Source of the DNA: Solen grandis
Taxonomy: Eukaryota > Mollusca > Bivalvia > Adapedonta > Solenidae
Direction: 5' to 3'
Assembly: GCA_021229015.1 (NCBI GenBank)
Contig: CM037777.1
Location: 54,038,857-54,102,856 of the forward strand
Length of the DNA: 64,000 nt
Part shown: one piece after another, positions 11,637-21,969 of the stretch
How positions within the stretch are numbered: position 1 is the stretch's first letter
How the letters are laid out: each line of letters starts with the position of its first letter
Made by a program: the position numbers and the translations under genes
Notes under the pieces: model-generated
What the model saw: only the letters and a program-made list of their open reading frames with translations
The model's database searches: none
What the model was told of the DNA's origin: nothing

Positions 11637-11855
11637 TTAAAACTTACCTCATGAATATTTATGTACAAATTTGTGATTTGATGAATATTAATTTATGGAA
11701 CTTTAATGGTATAGGAAACAATTGGTTTTCTTTAGGTTTTACATAAGCTGTGTAGGATCTTAACTAGAATATTGTTTGAGCAAACACTGAGGAGACACGG
11801 ATCAGTCAGCTCTGATCTGGGTCTTCTCAGCTGTTTGCCAGGGCCATTGTGTTAA
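11637..11855 (+). mobile_element. T2 MITE copy 3
   Basis: TTAA at 11637-11640 is followed by AACTTACCTCATGAATATTT and the family's TTGATGAATATTAATTTATG block. A hairpin near the right side pairs GAGCAAACACTGAGGAGAC with GTCTTCTCAGCTGTTTGC. A TTAA lies at 11852-11855. The right terminus lacks the T1-like tail, so the end is approximate. Confidence 0.65.
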
Positions 11856-12538
11856 AGTGTTATTTGCTGTAACTTTTAAAATGATTCTTATTTATTTATC
11901 AATTTAATTTGCATCAAAATTACTACAACCATTTCAGCAAATTCTTATAAAGTCACATTTGTTTTTGACACAGATTGTTGTCATTAATCTTATGAAAGAA
12001 GCATTTATTCATTCAATTCCTAGATTCTATGTTGTGAGCAAGATCAATTTAATTTAAATTTTATCATAAATTACTCCATTAATAATAGTTCATAATCTGT
12101 TTTTCTGTTTTATTCTTCTTTGACGACAATTTTCACTATCTATTGAGCAAATGTGAATTTCTTCCAATGTAACTAACGTCATCTGGTAATACTATACTGG
12201 TACATGTGACTGTATATATTGCAAGGGAGATAAATCAAGTTTCTTAGAGCAACACTAAAAGATCTGAACCAGATTGATATTCAAATGAATGTAAAAATAT
12301 ATCCTGCCCAGATATTCAAGCATTGTCTCAGATGGGTGATTGATTTTCAATTTCATAAAAGAAAAAATACAAGTAATATTTCTTGGTATGTAATTTCTCC
12401 AGAAAGAAGTATTACAGACCGCTCACTTGTCTCTAATTTTGTGATATTTGGTGTATTCATAAATCCTTGTTGTAACTTGAGTATGGATTTTGCATGGTTT
12501 TGTTGGAGATTGATTACTTTAAATGTTTTTATTTCCAG

Positions 12539-12631
12539 ACATGTCTAAAAGTCGGCATCACAGCAATCCATTCTCGGGATTTTGGGAGACAGTTCAGCAT
12601 GATGGCTGACTACCCTATTTATTGTGTGTAA
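12539..12631 (+). CDS. Weak candidate 3'-terminal exon
   Basis: A good acceptor (aatgtttttatttccag) ends at 12538. The following frame is open for 30 codons (starting TCLKVGITAIHSRDFGRQFS) and ends at TAA 12629-12631. G+C is about 46 percent against roughly a third around it. A second frame is also open for 22 codons, which weakens the case. There is no recognised domain and no polyadenylation signal close by. It may be chance or a decayed exon. Confidence 0.22.
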   Translation, partial: TCLKVGITAIHSRDFGRQFSMMADYPIYCV

Positions 12632-13021
12632 TAAGGTCTGCTGTTCTTCTTGGCCTTTGACAAAATCCTTTCTAATCATTTATGTGACAGGGTTAGTTCT
12701 CATGATGTAAGTCATGTATAAAGTTGATTTATTGTTATACCTTAATTAATCAGTTTATACAATTGTATACCTCTGACCCCATGTTCTCAAAAATAAAAAA
12801 AAATACTCAAAGAATCATTATTATACTTGGACTCAAAACTAGGCACAAACTTAAGTTACACAAATATGAGCTTCAGATAGTAATTATGTACTTATTTAGA
12901 CTATGGGTCCTGATTCATATTGTGAAGTATATAGGAGTCCCCCATATTGTCATGTACCATTTTACCAAAAGCGTTCATATTGTTGAGTCAAGCCACTGTA
13001 GCTGGGATATTAACCAAAATA

Positions 13022-13209
13022 TAACTTACAATGCTATTGGCATTTGTAACTTCCTTTGTGACCAGTGCAGACCAAGTTCAGCCAGTGTGATCATGGTCTG
13101 CACTTTTCACTATTCAGTCACTAACTCTTTAGCAAGCAGCCCCATAAACAACAAAAAGTACAATCCAAAATGAAAAAATGACAAGTCCAATTTATCATTG
13201 TAAGGGTTA
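13022..13209 (-). mobile_element. T3 MITE copy 2
   Basis: The left end reads AACTTACAATGC and the right end CATTGTAAGGGTTA, giving inverted termini of the form CCCTTACAATG. An internal perfect 10-bp hairpin pairs GTGCAGACCA (13065-13074) with TGGTCTGCAC (13094-13103). The body aligns in reverse with the copy at 3335-3527. Confidence 0.75.
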
Positions 13210-13239
13210 CTCACCTAGACTGATAGCTCGTGTTTTCAC

Positions 13240-13490
13240 ATCAGAATTGGAACATCAGTAGCCAAGTGGTTATTGAGATAGACTTACTATCACCTACCAT
13301 TGTGGGTTTGATCCCCTGTCTTGTTACTCATTTTATTCATGCAAGAAAGCTTGCAATATGGTGGTTCTATCTTGGTGTAGTTGTGAACTCAGGGTCTTCT
13401 TCTACCTCGTAATTCTTTGGGAGTGGCTATAATTATGATAATTAGAATACTGCTGCAATGAAAGAAGGCCCCAGTCAACAACAACAATAA
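13240..13490 (+). repeat. S2 SINE copy
   Basis: Has a tRNA-like box A (TAGCCAAGTGGTTA) and box B (GGGTTTGATCCC), a body related to the SINE at 55865-56116 (GGTGGTTCTA, CAGGGTCTTCTTCTACCTCG), and a 3' tail with CAACAACAACAATAA. The polymerase III promoter boxes are slightly degraded. I could not see clear target duplications. Confidence 0.75.
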
Positions 13491-13585
13491 ATAATACAAG
13501 TAAATTTCATACAATATTCACTTACACATGTTGGTTGCTAATGATAAATTCATTTGAAACATAATTTAAATAATTTATTATTCAG

Positions 13586-13656
13586 ATCAATACCCCCTGG
13601 AAAGTTATGTTGGCAGATATTCTGGGCCACATACCATCTTTTAACAACAAATTGAA
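13586..13656 (+). CDS. Candidate internal exon, unknown protein
   Basis: An acceptor (aatttattattcag) ends at 13585 and a consensus donor (GAA|gtaagt) follows 13656. The 71-bp interval is open in frame 0, giving INTPWKVMLADILGHIPSFN followed by NKL and two leftover bases. G+C is somewhat raised. The splice sites are good, but 23 open codons in 71 bp are not rare by chance. I do not recognise the peptide, and no compatible neighbour exon was established. Confidence 0.3.
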
Positions 13657-13764
13657 GTAAGTGTAGTTATATAATTAATTGTTAATGATGAACATTTTAC
13701 CTTTCATATCGATGGTTTGCTGTACAGTATCGTTCATATCCATGGTTCTTTCAAGATTAATAGT

Positions 13765-14001
13765 TTAACCCTTCATCTCATGAATATTCATTACAAATTT
13801 ATCACTTGATGAATATTAATCTACTGAACTCAAAATGGTATATGGGATCATGAATTCTTTTTTGCCAAACAGGGACTGTGTAGAAACTGAGCTACAGTAT
13901 TGTATAAGTAGAGGAGACCCTGATCAGACTAACAGTTCCTATAGAAGCTGTGTGATATGGTTAATGCATCAAAATGAGTCTATATGAAGTAAAAGGTTTA
14001 A
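13765..14001 (+). mobile_element. T2 MITE copy 4
   Basis: Starts TTAA CCCTTCATCTCATGAATA and carries the CTTGATGAATATTAATC block. It ends with CATCAAAATGAGTCTATATG AAGTAAAAGGT before TTAA (13998-14001). That final segment is almost the same as the terminus of T1 (GTCAAAATGAGTCTATATGA then GGGAAAGGG), the clearest link between the two families. Confidence 0.75.
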
Positions 14002-14019
14002 CCAATGCTTCATGTGTCA

Positions 14020-14162
14020 TCTCCTGTAAGCACAAGTGACTTATAGGGATTACTTTTCCATCTGTTTGTTCATCCGTCTTTTTGTCTATCTGTCTGTCTG
14101 TCACATTTTCTTGGTCACGCTTCAGCAGGTGACACATGTGTTCCAAAGAACACTCTTGTTAA
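14020..14162 (+). repeat. Dispersed repeat J, copy 1
   Basis: A ~140-bp sequence shared in reverse with 52068-52200. Shared words include ATAGGGAT(T/C)ACTTTTCCATC, GACACATGTGTTCCA and GAACACTCTTGT. A CTGTCTGTCTG microsatellite lies inside it. No coding or inverted termini are apparent. Confidence 0.65.
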
Positions 14163-14169
14163 TTAAGAT

Positions 14170-15634
14170 ATATATATTCTCTAAGATGTATATAAAATTC
14201 ATGGATCTGTTTAAAGAATATTTCATGGCCATGCAGGGTTCTTCTATTCCGGATACTTGAAATTCATCATATTGTGTACCAGAGGGGTCATTGACCCTGA
14301 GTGTTCTTTTAGGGACTTCTGGTGACCTAATATGTTTTGTGAGGGTTCTGATACATGCTCTGAGATGGTTAGTCATGTTGTATCCTTCCAACAAATTGAG
14401 AAGCCGTCTTATTACTCTTTATCATACATCTCTTCAATACATTTTAGTACATGTGCTTGTATCAGATACAGGGACATGATTGTCTGCTGTAGACATACTC
14501 GTCAGTCTATCAGATCTCTCGAACTGCCATGGAAGAGATATACAACTGGCCTTTCATAAAATCTAGGGCTAAAGTCAACACATTTTGGTGTTAGTTTCAG
14601 AAAGAACAATTGCCGCATATGCACTACTAATTTAGTTATGTACCAATCAAGCAGAGTAATTAAATCTTGTTTATAGGGAAATCACTGGCAATAAAATGCA
14701 TGGCAATTCATCATGCTTAAAATGGAAATGAGTTTGTTACGCAGCTATTATTTTGACATTTAAACCAAGAATGCGATGTTCCATTTGTGGAAATGGCGAG
14801 ATATTGGATTTTACTTTATGTAAATGAAAATGCTGCTTGATCAGTGGTGTAATTTTATTGAACTTTTGGTAAATTTTAAATGTTGAAATAATCTAATTGT
14901 CTCACTTTCTTTATGCCAGACAATCTGCCGAGGATCTTGGGAGTGTAAGGGGAGACAAATAAAGCTGCATTGTTCTTTCACTTTTAAGTACTGTTCTCAT
15001 CGCTATCCGCAAAATTAGGTTTTGTTGTAATATTGTCAGTGTGATAAACAATATGCTTCTTAGGGGGTTCATAAACTTCTGGAAAAGATGCAGATCAATT
15101 GTTTCCAAACAGTTTATGGTGTCATATTTATTGTTACAAGCTTCTTGTTATCGTAACATCACTGAAATAAAACCCGTTTTCACACAAAATAGGTACATAG
15201 AGCATTGATCAAGAGTATTCAACAGCTTGTTTTTGTATTTATGGGGCATTTTTGGTACATATATCATATGATATTGCCCCAATTTACACAATATTCCAAG
15301 GAAACCCGGAGAGTTTTATGGAGAACTTTGTCTAGTAGCTAGCCATTCATAATTTCAGTCTGTTAGTTTTACCACTGTTCTACATTAATATCTCCACAAT
15401 GTATTTCGACATTGGTCCTATAATGATGTCAATTTATTGTTACAACTGCAGTAAAAGCAATTCAAAAAAGCAATTAATCAAGCACCTTGCATAATTGGAG
15501 TTAAAGTGTAAGTCTTGGCCTGGTGTTCTTGAAAATAAATAAGTAGGATCTTAGGTGCAACTACAAGTACCGTACATACGTGCAGATTAGGCACAGCAAC
15601 TAAAAGGCACACTTTAACTTTCAGGGTAAATTAT
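14170..15634. other. Non-coding stretch
   Basis: Several short overlapping open frames on both strands (14122-14560) have no convincing splice signals. No repeat shared with the rest of the window was recognised. Confidence 0.4.
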
Positions 15635-15878
15635 TTAACCCTTTCCCTCATAGAGGACACCATGAAAAGACCTATGCGAACAGCATAAAACCAGATCAGC
15701 CTGCGAGTTACTCGCAGGCTGATCAGGTTTTATGCTGTTCGCTGCTCCTCAGTGGTCTGGAAATGAGGATTTTGTAATTAAATTTGGTAAGGTTTAACTG
15801 TGGTTTTCTGCAGATCAGGCTTTATGTGGTACCTATATTGTGTGCGTCAAAATGCGTCTATATGAGGGAAAGGGTTAA
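15635..15878 (-). mobile_element. T1 MITE copy 2
   Basis: TTAA on both sides encloses CCCTTTCCCTCATAGAGG ... TATGAGGGAAAGGG. Orientation is reversed relative to copy 1. The central palindrome is intact (GATCAGCCTGCGAG to CTCGCAGGCTGATC), with T instead of A at its centre. A (CTATATTGTGTGCG) insertion is seen near the right side. Confidence 0.95.
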
Positions 15879-16226
15879 AAAAAAAAAATACTCATCACTT
15901 CATAAAAAAGAAATACTGTTTTGAAATTCGTGCTGTTGAATATACAGACTGAAAGCTATCCATACGTCATATTGGCTTAAATCATACAGTGATCCATTTT
16001 ATGTCAGTGTCATAAGATTATCGGTAGACTGTTACATTAAGAAGAGGTAGGGTAATGGTGACATATTATCATAACATGGCATTACTTAACCGTGACAACA
16101 GACTGGGGACCAATGTCGCCTGTCATAGTTCTCCCATGTAACAGACATTGGTATTAGACATGTCGTATTAAAGGACTTTCAGTATATCCATTTTCAGAGA
16201 TCGTATACTGGTAAATTTCACTTTCT

Positions 16227-16261
16227 GGTGACAACCCCCCCCCCCCCACACACACACACAA
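16227..16261 (+). repeat. Poly(C) and (CA)n microsatellite
   Basis: A run of C followed directly by CACACACACACA. Simple sequence only. Confidence 0.9.
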
Positions 16262-16465
16262 AAGTGAAAACTTGAATATCATCGTATAATGCACAACCTT
16301 CTATAAACCTGATTTATCTGGAGGAAAAAGTGCACCTAATCTGCCAGTGTATTCAGTATACTACTCAAATCCCTATTGAAACAAATGGGCACAGTTTGAC
16401 TATAAGTATGGATATCATACTTTGTGTCATTTTCATTTTCAAAAGCATAAGTCAGTGTGGAAAAA

Positions 16466-16672
16466 CAGATCATTCCACACTGAAATGAGACGTAAATCTA
16501 CGTAAATCAACTAGCCCTCCCAGAACACCTATACAACATGCTGGCGTAAAACTCCGCACAATTGTTCATTTGGATAAAATCATACACAAGAGATTCTTCC
16601 TCAGTCACTGATTGGTTAGTTTGAAACGGCAAATATACTGAATATTGCCAAACATGGTGAAATGATCTGAAC
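16466..16672 (+). repeat. Dispersed repeat L, copy 1
   Basis: About 205 bp shared in reverse with 24556-24776. Shared blocks include GTAAATCTACGTAAATCAAC, TCAGTCACTGATTGGT and GGTGAAATG(A/G)TCT. Identity is moderate, so it is an old family. The short open frames across it follow from the repeat. Confidence 0.75.
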
Positions 16673-17189
16673 AGGGAAAGTATTCTCATTTTGTCTTTTT
16701 CTCAGTTTCATTTTTCCCTTCAAACAGTTTTACTGTATATCCCTGTTTCACTTTGTAAAGTTCTTAGAGAAGAGTATATGGAATAACAATGCATCATCCC
16801 CTGTTCCATCCCGACATATTTCTTGACAATTATTTTCTGACAATGCTGAACAGGGATATACAGCTCTGTTTTTTCTCCCTGGAAATTTATTTGGCATATT
16901 TTTCAAATGCCTAAGTTTGTGCTTTTCCATAAACTATCCATATAAAATTGAACAAAGACCTACAGCCAATAATATGACATTTAAACGCAGTTATCAGCAG
17001 TATTACTTGGCCCCACGTACCAGACTAATGTGCGAGTCTACAGGGGACTTTTAACATATCAAATCATCTGAATTGTATAATAAAATATAAATTGGGTGTT
17101 TTATGGTCATGCTATATATATCAAGAAAATATGAGTCACAAAAGTATGCTGCAGAATAGCATAGAATTTTAGGCACTTATGAGTAACAT

Positions 17190-17935
17190 TAAACCTGATA
17201 TGCAGCTTATAGTTACAGCTCGTGAAACCTGATAATTTATGGTTACAGCTTGTAATAGTAAGAAATAAGGCTTAACATTTAATTTGATAATTTATATGGC
17301 TCATTTTTAGCTTGTCTATTTTTCTGTTGTCAAACTCCGGCGTCTGCGTTGTCATCGTCTGTCGTCGTCGTTAGTCGTCGTCCGGAATCTTAATGTTGGC
17401 CATAACTTCTCAACTATTCACTATACAACTTTCATTTTTGGTATGCATATTTATCTTGACAAGACCTATCCAGACATATGCAAATATTTCACCTATTGAC
17501 CTTGATCTTGACCTTTGACCTAATTTTTCTGTAACTTCTGAAAATTTTGAAATGCTTGTTATTTCAGAATTATTGTCAACAGGGCACTGATGTTTCACAT
17601 GTGAATTCTTTGTAGCAAGACCTTTCCATCAATGTTACACTTTTGGACTTTTGACCTTGATCTCTGAACTTTGACCTATTTTTGAAATATTTACCAAAAA
17701 ATGTTATCGTTGGCCATAACTTAACTATTCAAAATACATCATTTATTTTTGGTATGCCCATTCATCTTGACAAGACCTATCCAGACAAATTCAAATCTTT
17801 TACCTATTGACATTGACCTAATTTTTCTGTAACTTTTGAAGACTTTAAAATGCCTGTTATGCAGCTTAATGTAACAGCTTGTGATAGAATGGAATAAGAC
17901 TGTACAATCTACCTGATGTGATAGAATGGTATATG
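17190..17935 (+). repeat. R2 composite repeat inside duplicated flanks
   Basis: The core (about 17305-17850) has a CGTCGTC-rich stretch (17335-17390), then two related modules. Each has GGCCATAACTT, TTTTTGGTATGC and CTTGACAAGACCTATCCAGACA, at about 17400-17480 and 17710-17790, followed by GACCTTGATCTTGACCTTTG-type text. The core is bracketed by similar sequences (CTGATATGCAGCTTATAG...ACAGCT at 17200 and CTGTTATGCAGCTTAATG...ACAGCTTGT at 17852), as if it landed in, or captured, a duplicated sequence. No protein is encoded. Confidence 0.65.
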
Positions 17936-18196
17936 GCTTTATGCAACTTTTTGAAACAGCATGAAGTTAAAAGTTTTTATTTTTCAAAATCCAGGACGTC
18001 AATGACCCAAGTGGACATGTACAGTTAACACATATGATACATATATAGACAAAGAAAACATGTAGAATTGGTGACTATATCGTTAAAATGTGCACCAGTT
18101 TCAATTATATGTAAGTCTTTTTGATATAATTAGTAGACACAAATGTATTTACCTTAATTACTGTTAATTACTATTAGCATGTAAGGCCCATATGTT

Positions 18197-18335
18197 TTAA
18201 TCCTTATTCAGGTACAAATTTATGACTTGATTAATATTTACTGAACTTTACGTGGTATGGCTATGAAACAATTGATTCTTCTCTAACATGAAAACTGTGT
18301 AGGATATGTACAGTATGAGCAAACATAACAAAGCC
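18197..18335 (+). mobile_element. T2 MITE copy 5, 3'-truncated
   Basis: TTAA at 18197-18200 is followed by TCCTTATTCAGGTACAAATT TATGACTTGATTAATATTTA and the GAAACAATTGATTC block seen in copy 3. The right half with the hairpin and terminus is missing or unrecognisable. Confidence 0.55.
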
Positions 18336-18400
18336 CTAATGGAATGTGTTAATATGTATAGGGTTAGATATGATAATGAATCAGCATCATACATATAGGA

Positions 18401-18541
18401 TCTGACATGAATTGTTATTTCATATCAAGTTTACTAAACAAGTTCATGAAAATGTTATTAAGTGAACCTCTGGCGAGCTTAATAAAAAAATTCATGAATG
18501 AGTTTAGTAAAATTTGATATGAAATGACAATTCATGTCAGA
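18401..18541. mobile_element. Foldback element with ~50-bp inverted arms
   Basis: The left arm at 18401-18450 begins TCTGACATGAATTGTTATTT. The right arm at 18491-18541 is its inverted complement, with only a few mismatches and one or two indels. A ~40-bp spacer separates them. Such a sequence would form a long hairpin as RNA or single-stranded DNA. There is no obvious target duplication and no coding capacity. Confidence 0.75.
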
Positions 18542-18544
18542 TTC

Positions 18545-19745
18545 TTTTTATCATATGACCTTTAGTGACAATTAAACTTGATTATAACAACTAACAAACA
18601 AACAAATAAAGGAACGGACTGTGCACAAATTACTTTTGTAATCTAACACCAAGAAAATAGTTTCAAATAGTAACTGAAAATAACAATTAAATGTGTGTAT
18701 TTCTCATACATTTTCAACATCATATGAATAATGAATCAAGCACATTCAATCCAGCTGATCGAGTTAACACACTATTTATATTGGCGCGTGACACGGAGTG
18801 ATGTAATTCGGCCTAAAAGTTATATGTAAGGTGTTAAATATAAGAAAATATGTGATGGGTATACAACACAGGAAACAGCTCTTTGAGCACAATGTCATAT
18901 GATAAATGTGTCATATATGAATCATGCAAGTTGTCCCATTCCATACCATTTTACAAAACAAGTGCAATATTTTGAGAAGCATTTTTGGAACAGCAATGAA
19001 TTGCACAAATGATTATAGGCAGATGCTCCATAACCATTAAATAGCACATCTCTTTATCTTAATGTTTCAAGAGTTGCAATCAACACAAGATCTATATCAA
19101 GGTTATATGTTAAAGTGTTGAACCAAGACAGACATTGGAGATATTAATCATCTTCAGTGATAGCCTTCGTTGGCTATACTCTCATGACTTTCCAAATTAA
19201 AAAATACCTAAACACATCATGGAGAATCCTTAATGTTACCGGTTGATAATTATTAATGTTAACCTCCATGCTATAAAGTAATAAATGTTTTTTTCTACTG
19301 TCTTTATCGCTCAAGCCATCAATGAAATTCATTTATTTACTCCTTGAATAATATATAACTCCACGTCTTCAGACGCTTGTCAATTAAGCAAAAGAAAAAT
19401 TGTTCATGTTCATGTTCTGTCTAAGAATATAGATAACTTGTCTCCTGCTGTCTCTACAAATCTTTGCCAATAAACCAGTCAAGAAATTGTTTTCAATTTT
19501 TTTTTTGGTATTATAAATGTAATTTCCAAATAGCCATGGCAAAAATTATTCGAAAGAAATCATAAACAGACATGAAATTACAGGAAAATATTGTATAAAT
19601 ACAAGATGACATTGGGGATGTGACTTTATTCTTCTGTGGGTCGTGTAAGGTTTTTAAAATATAAGAAGAAATAAATTCTTATGTAGTTTCCATTCACCCC
19701 TACACACACTTTTAAAAACAAATGTGCACCATAGTCGAGTATTGA
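18545..19745. other. Non-coding stretch
   Basis: Nothing supported as a gene and no recognised repeat family. Confidence 0.4.
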
Positions 19746-19749
19746 CTAA

Positions 19750-19935
19750 TAACAGAAATGCAAGAATGCAAGAGCTTTGTTGCTTAAATCATTGTGCTGG
19801 AGTATGTCATCGCAGCAGTGTTTCAGTCCTACAGCAACATCCAGCAAGTTACAGATGGAGGACCCCGAGCATATAGAGCACAAGGGTAAAACCACTGACC
19901 TGCCACAAGCCATCTGGTAGGAAATCTGCATGAAT
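19750..19935 (-). repeat. S2 SINE body, minus strand, diverged
   Basis: Read on the minus strand it contains GGCTTGTGGCAGGTCAGTGG, GGGGTCCTCCATCTGTAACT and TGGATGTTGCT. These line up with GGCTTGCCGTAGGTCAGTGG and GGGGTCTTCCTCCACCTGTA in the S2 copy at 55865-56116. The tRNA-like head is not clear. The minus-strand open frame here reads the SINE and is not a gene. Confidence 0.65.
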
Positions 19936-20441
19936 CTGCCTGGATTTGAATGGACAGTGGTGAGAGGCTGAGAGTGATGTTAAGTCAGAAACTTGACCTG
20001 CTCAGATATGGAGGCCCCAACATACAGTGTAGATCCATTAAGGAAAAAAAAAAAAATTTGTTTCCACTAACACCTCAAATAGGGTCAGCAAAACTTTTCT
20101 CCTAATTTTTCTTACCGTTTTAGTAGATGTGATGAAAAAGTGTTCTGCAGCCATGATAACCCAAATGCCAGGAAAAAAGTTAAGGGTCTGTACAAAAAAT
20201 AGGGCAATACAGAATGAATTCCGATACAACATGGTTCATAAAATTGATAGAGTAATATTGTCATATTAATGGATAGATCTATGACTTTTTGAATTTGCAC
20301 AATCAGATTAAGGATTAATTGCGGTTATATTTTACCATAAACAAGGATTCAACAGTAGCAATAGATCTATTGCAAGAAGTTTAAAAAGTTACCAGTCACC
20401 ACTTAGATCTTATCCTTTAAAATACTAGCCAATTTAATGTG

Positions 20442-20683
20442 TTAACCCTTTCCCTCATAGAGGAAACCATGAAAAGACCTATGCGAACAGCATAAAACCA
20501 GATCAGCCTGCGAGTAACTCACAGGCTGATCAGGTTTTATGCTGTTCGCTGCTCCTCAGTGGTCTGGTAATGAGGATTTTACAATTAAATTTGGTAAGGT
20601 TTGAGTTTGGCTTTCTGCAGATCAGGCTTTATGTGGTACCTATTGAGTGCGTCAAAATGAGTCTATATGAGGGAAAGGGTTAA
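20442..20683 (-). mobile_element. T1 MITE copy 3
   Basis: TTAA at 20442-20445 and 20680-20683 encloses an intact 14-bp terminal inverted repeat pair. The central palindrome has one arm change (AACTCACAGG), which breaks a pair. Body blocks are as in the other copies. Confidence 0.95.
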
Positions 20684-20877
20684 TAACTAGAATTGAACCC
20701 TTGAAGCTGAGTTATAATTACCATGAATCCTCATTGAAGTATAGCAGTAATCTGGGCTTTAAACTATTTGAAATTAATTCAAAATCTTAATTTCAAAACA
20801 TTTTATTTTGTAAATCATAAATTTAAAAAGTAGTGAACAAATGTATTTTTTAAACTTTTTTTTTCAGAACTTAGCTA

Positions 20878-20959
20878 TAAAGCCATGTCACAACTATGCC
20901 ATATGGACAAGGAGCACTTGCTAGAACACTGCTATAGATTAAGGCTTGATCTCAATTGA
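20878..20959 (+). CDS. Very weak candidate terminal exon
   Basis: A strong acceptor (aaactttttttttcag) ends at 20877. In one frame the next 26 codons are open (SYKAMSQLCHMDKEHLLEHC and a short Leu/Arg-rich tail) to TGA at 20957-20959. No polyadenylation signal follows closely and no domain is recognised. Likely chance, recorded for completeness. Confidence 0.15.
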
Positions 20960-21664
20960 CCATTGCAGATGTCCATTTTGTTTGGAAATGAATCATGGTT
21001 AGTAAATCATGCCAGTAATTGGGCACCTCTTGTTCAGACTGAATCTCGAGTTACCCAAAAAAGAGATACCATTTTTTTACATGCACAGTTTTCTCTGGCT
21101 TGTTTAGTGCTGATTTCCACTTTTTTATTTTTTTTTATTTTTGCTCTTTTTTGGCAGATCCCATATGCTTTAAAAGCTTTTTCAAGTTCATTTCACACAA
21201 AAAAATGAATTACTCAAGCACAGCTGATTCTCAAGATAAACTGCGGATAATTATCAGCTAGATAATCTGTTGTGATAAATGACTGCTCCCTGGATGAGGT
21301 CAATCACACATCTTCTATAATTAAGTTGTATCCAATGGATGATCCCTTGTATACTCTTGGGTGGTTTCCTCAAATATATATATGTCAAATTTTATTTTTC
21401 ATATTTTCTCAGTAAAAACTCTCTTACTTCAGGTCCTGTAAAAAAAATGTCTGCATATTTACAATTTTGTGTTCATATACTCATATATAGGACAGTGGTT
21501 AGCGGTCAATTTATCCTGTTTCTGATGACTCCATATTTCCATTGATTAAGGTTACATTATTAAAACATAGCTAGAAATTATGTTGTGTTGGTCATTTATT
21601 CAAGCCTTTTTGTTGACTTTCTTGTTAAGTCTCATGGCCAACATCAGTAGGCCACAACCAAGTT

Positions 21665-21954
21665 CACCGTCCCCGGTGGCCGAGTGATTAGAGCATCTGC
21701 CTTCGGGTGCTGGAGGTCATGGGTTCGAAGTTGTAAAAAATGGTACTGTTATAGCTCCCTTGCTTGGCGCTCAGCATATAAGGGTAGTTGCAGGACTGGT
21801 TGGCCCGGTGTCAGGATAATGTGACTGGGTGTGGTATCATTCCACATGTCTACGGCGTGATACTGCAGTGTGGCAGCACTATATCTGTCTCAAGTAGACA
21901 TCGTCTCCAAATGACTGAAATACTGTCGGTGGGACATTAAACCCAACAAAGAAA
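21665..21954 (+). repeat. S1 SINE, full-length, with target duplication
   Basis: A tRNA-like head carries box A (TGGCCGAGTGATTAGAG) and box B (GGGTTCGAAG). It is followed by a body (GCGCTCAGCATATAAGGGTA, GGTGTGGTATCATTCCAC) and a tail (TCGGTGGGACATTAAACCCA ACAAAG). A 13-bp direct repeat, CCACAACC(A/T)AGTT, flanks it at 21652-21664 and 21955-21967 with one mismatch, the hallmark of LINE-mediated retroposition. The intact boxes mean RNA polymerase III could once have transcribed it. At 290 bp this is the reference copy for S1 in the window. Confidence 0.88.
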
Positions 21955-21969
21955 CCACAACCTAGTTTT

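Noticed and set aside
21665..21735. Functional tRNA gene
   Set aside because: It is the tRNA-like head of the S1 SINE; the acceptor stem is not complementary and a retroposon body follows.
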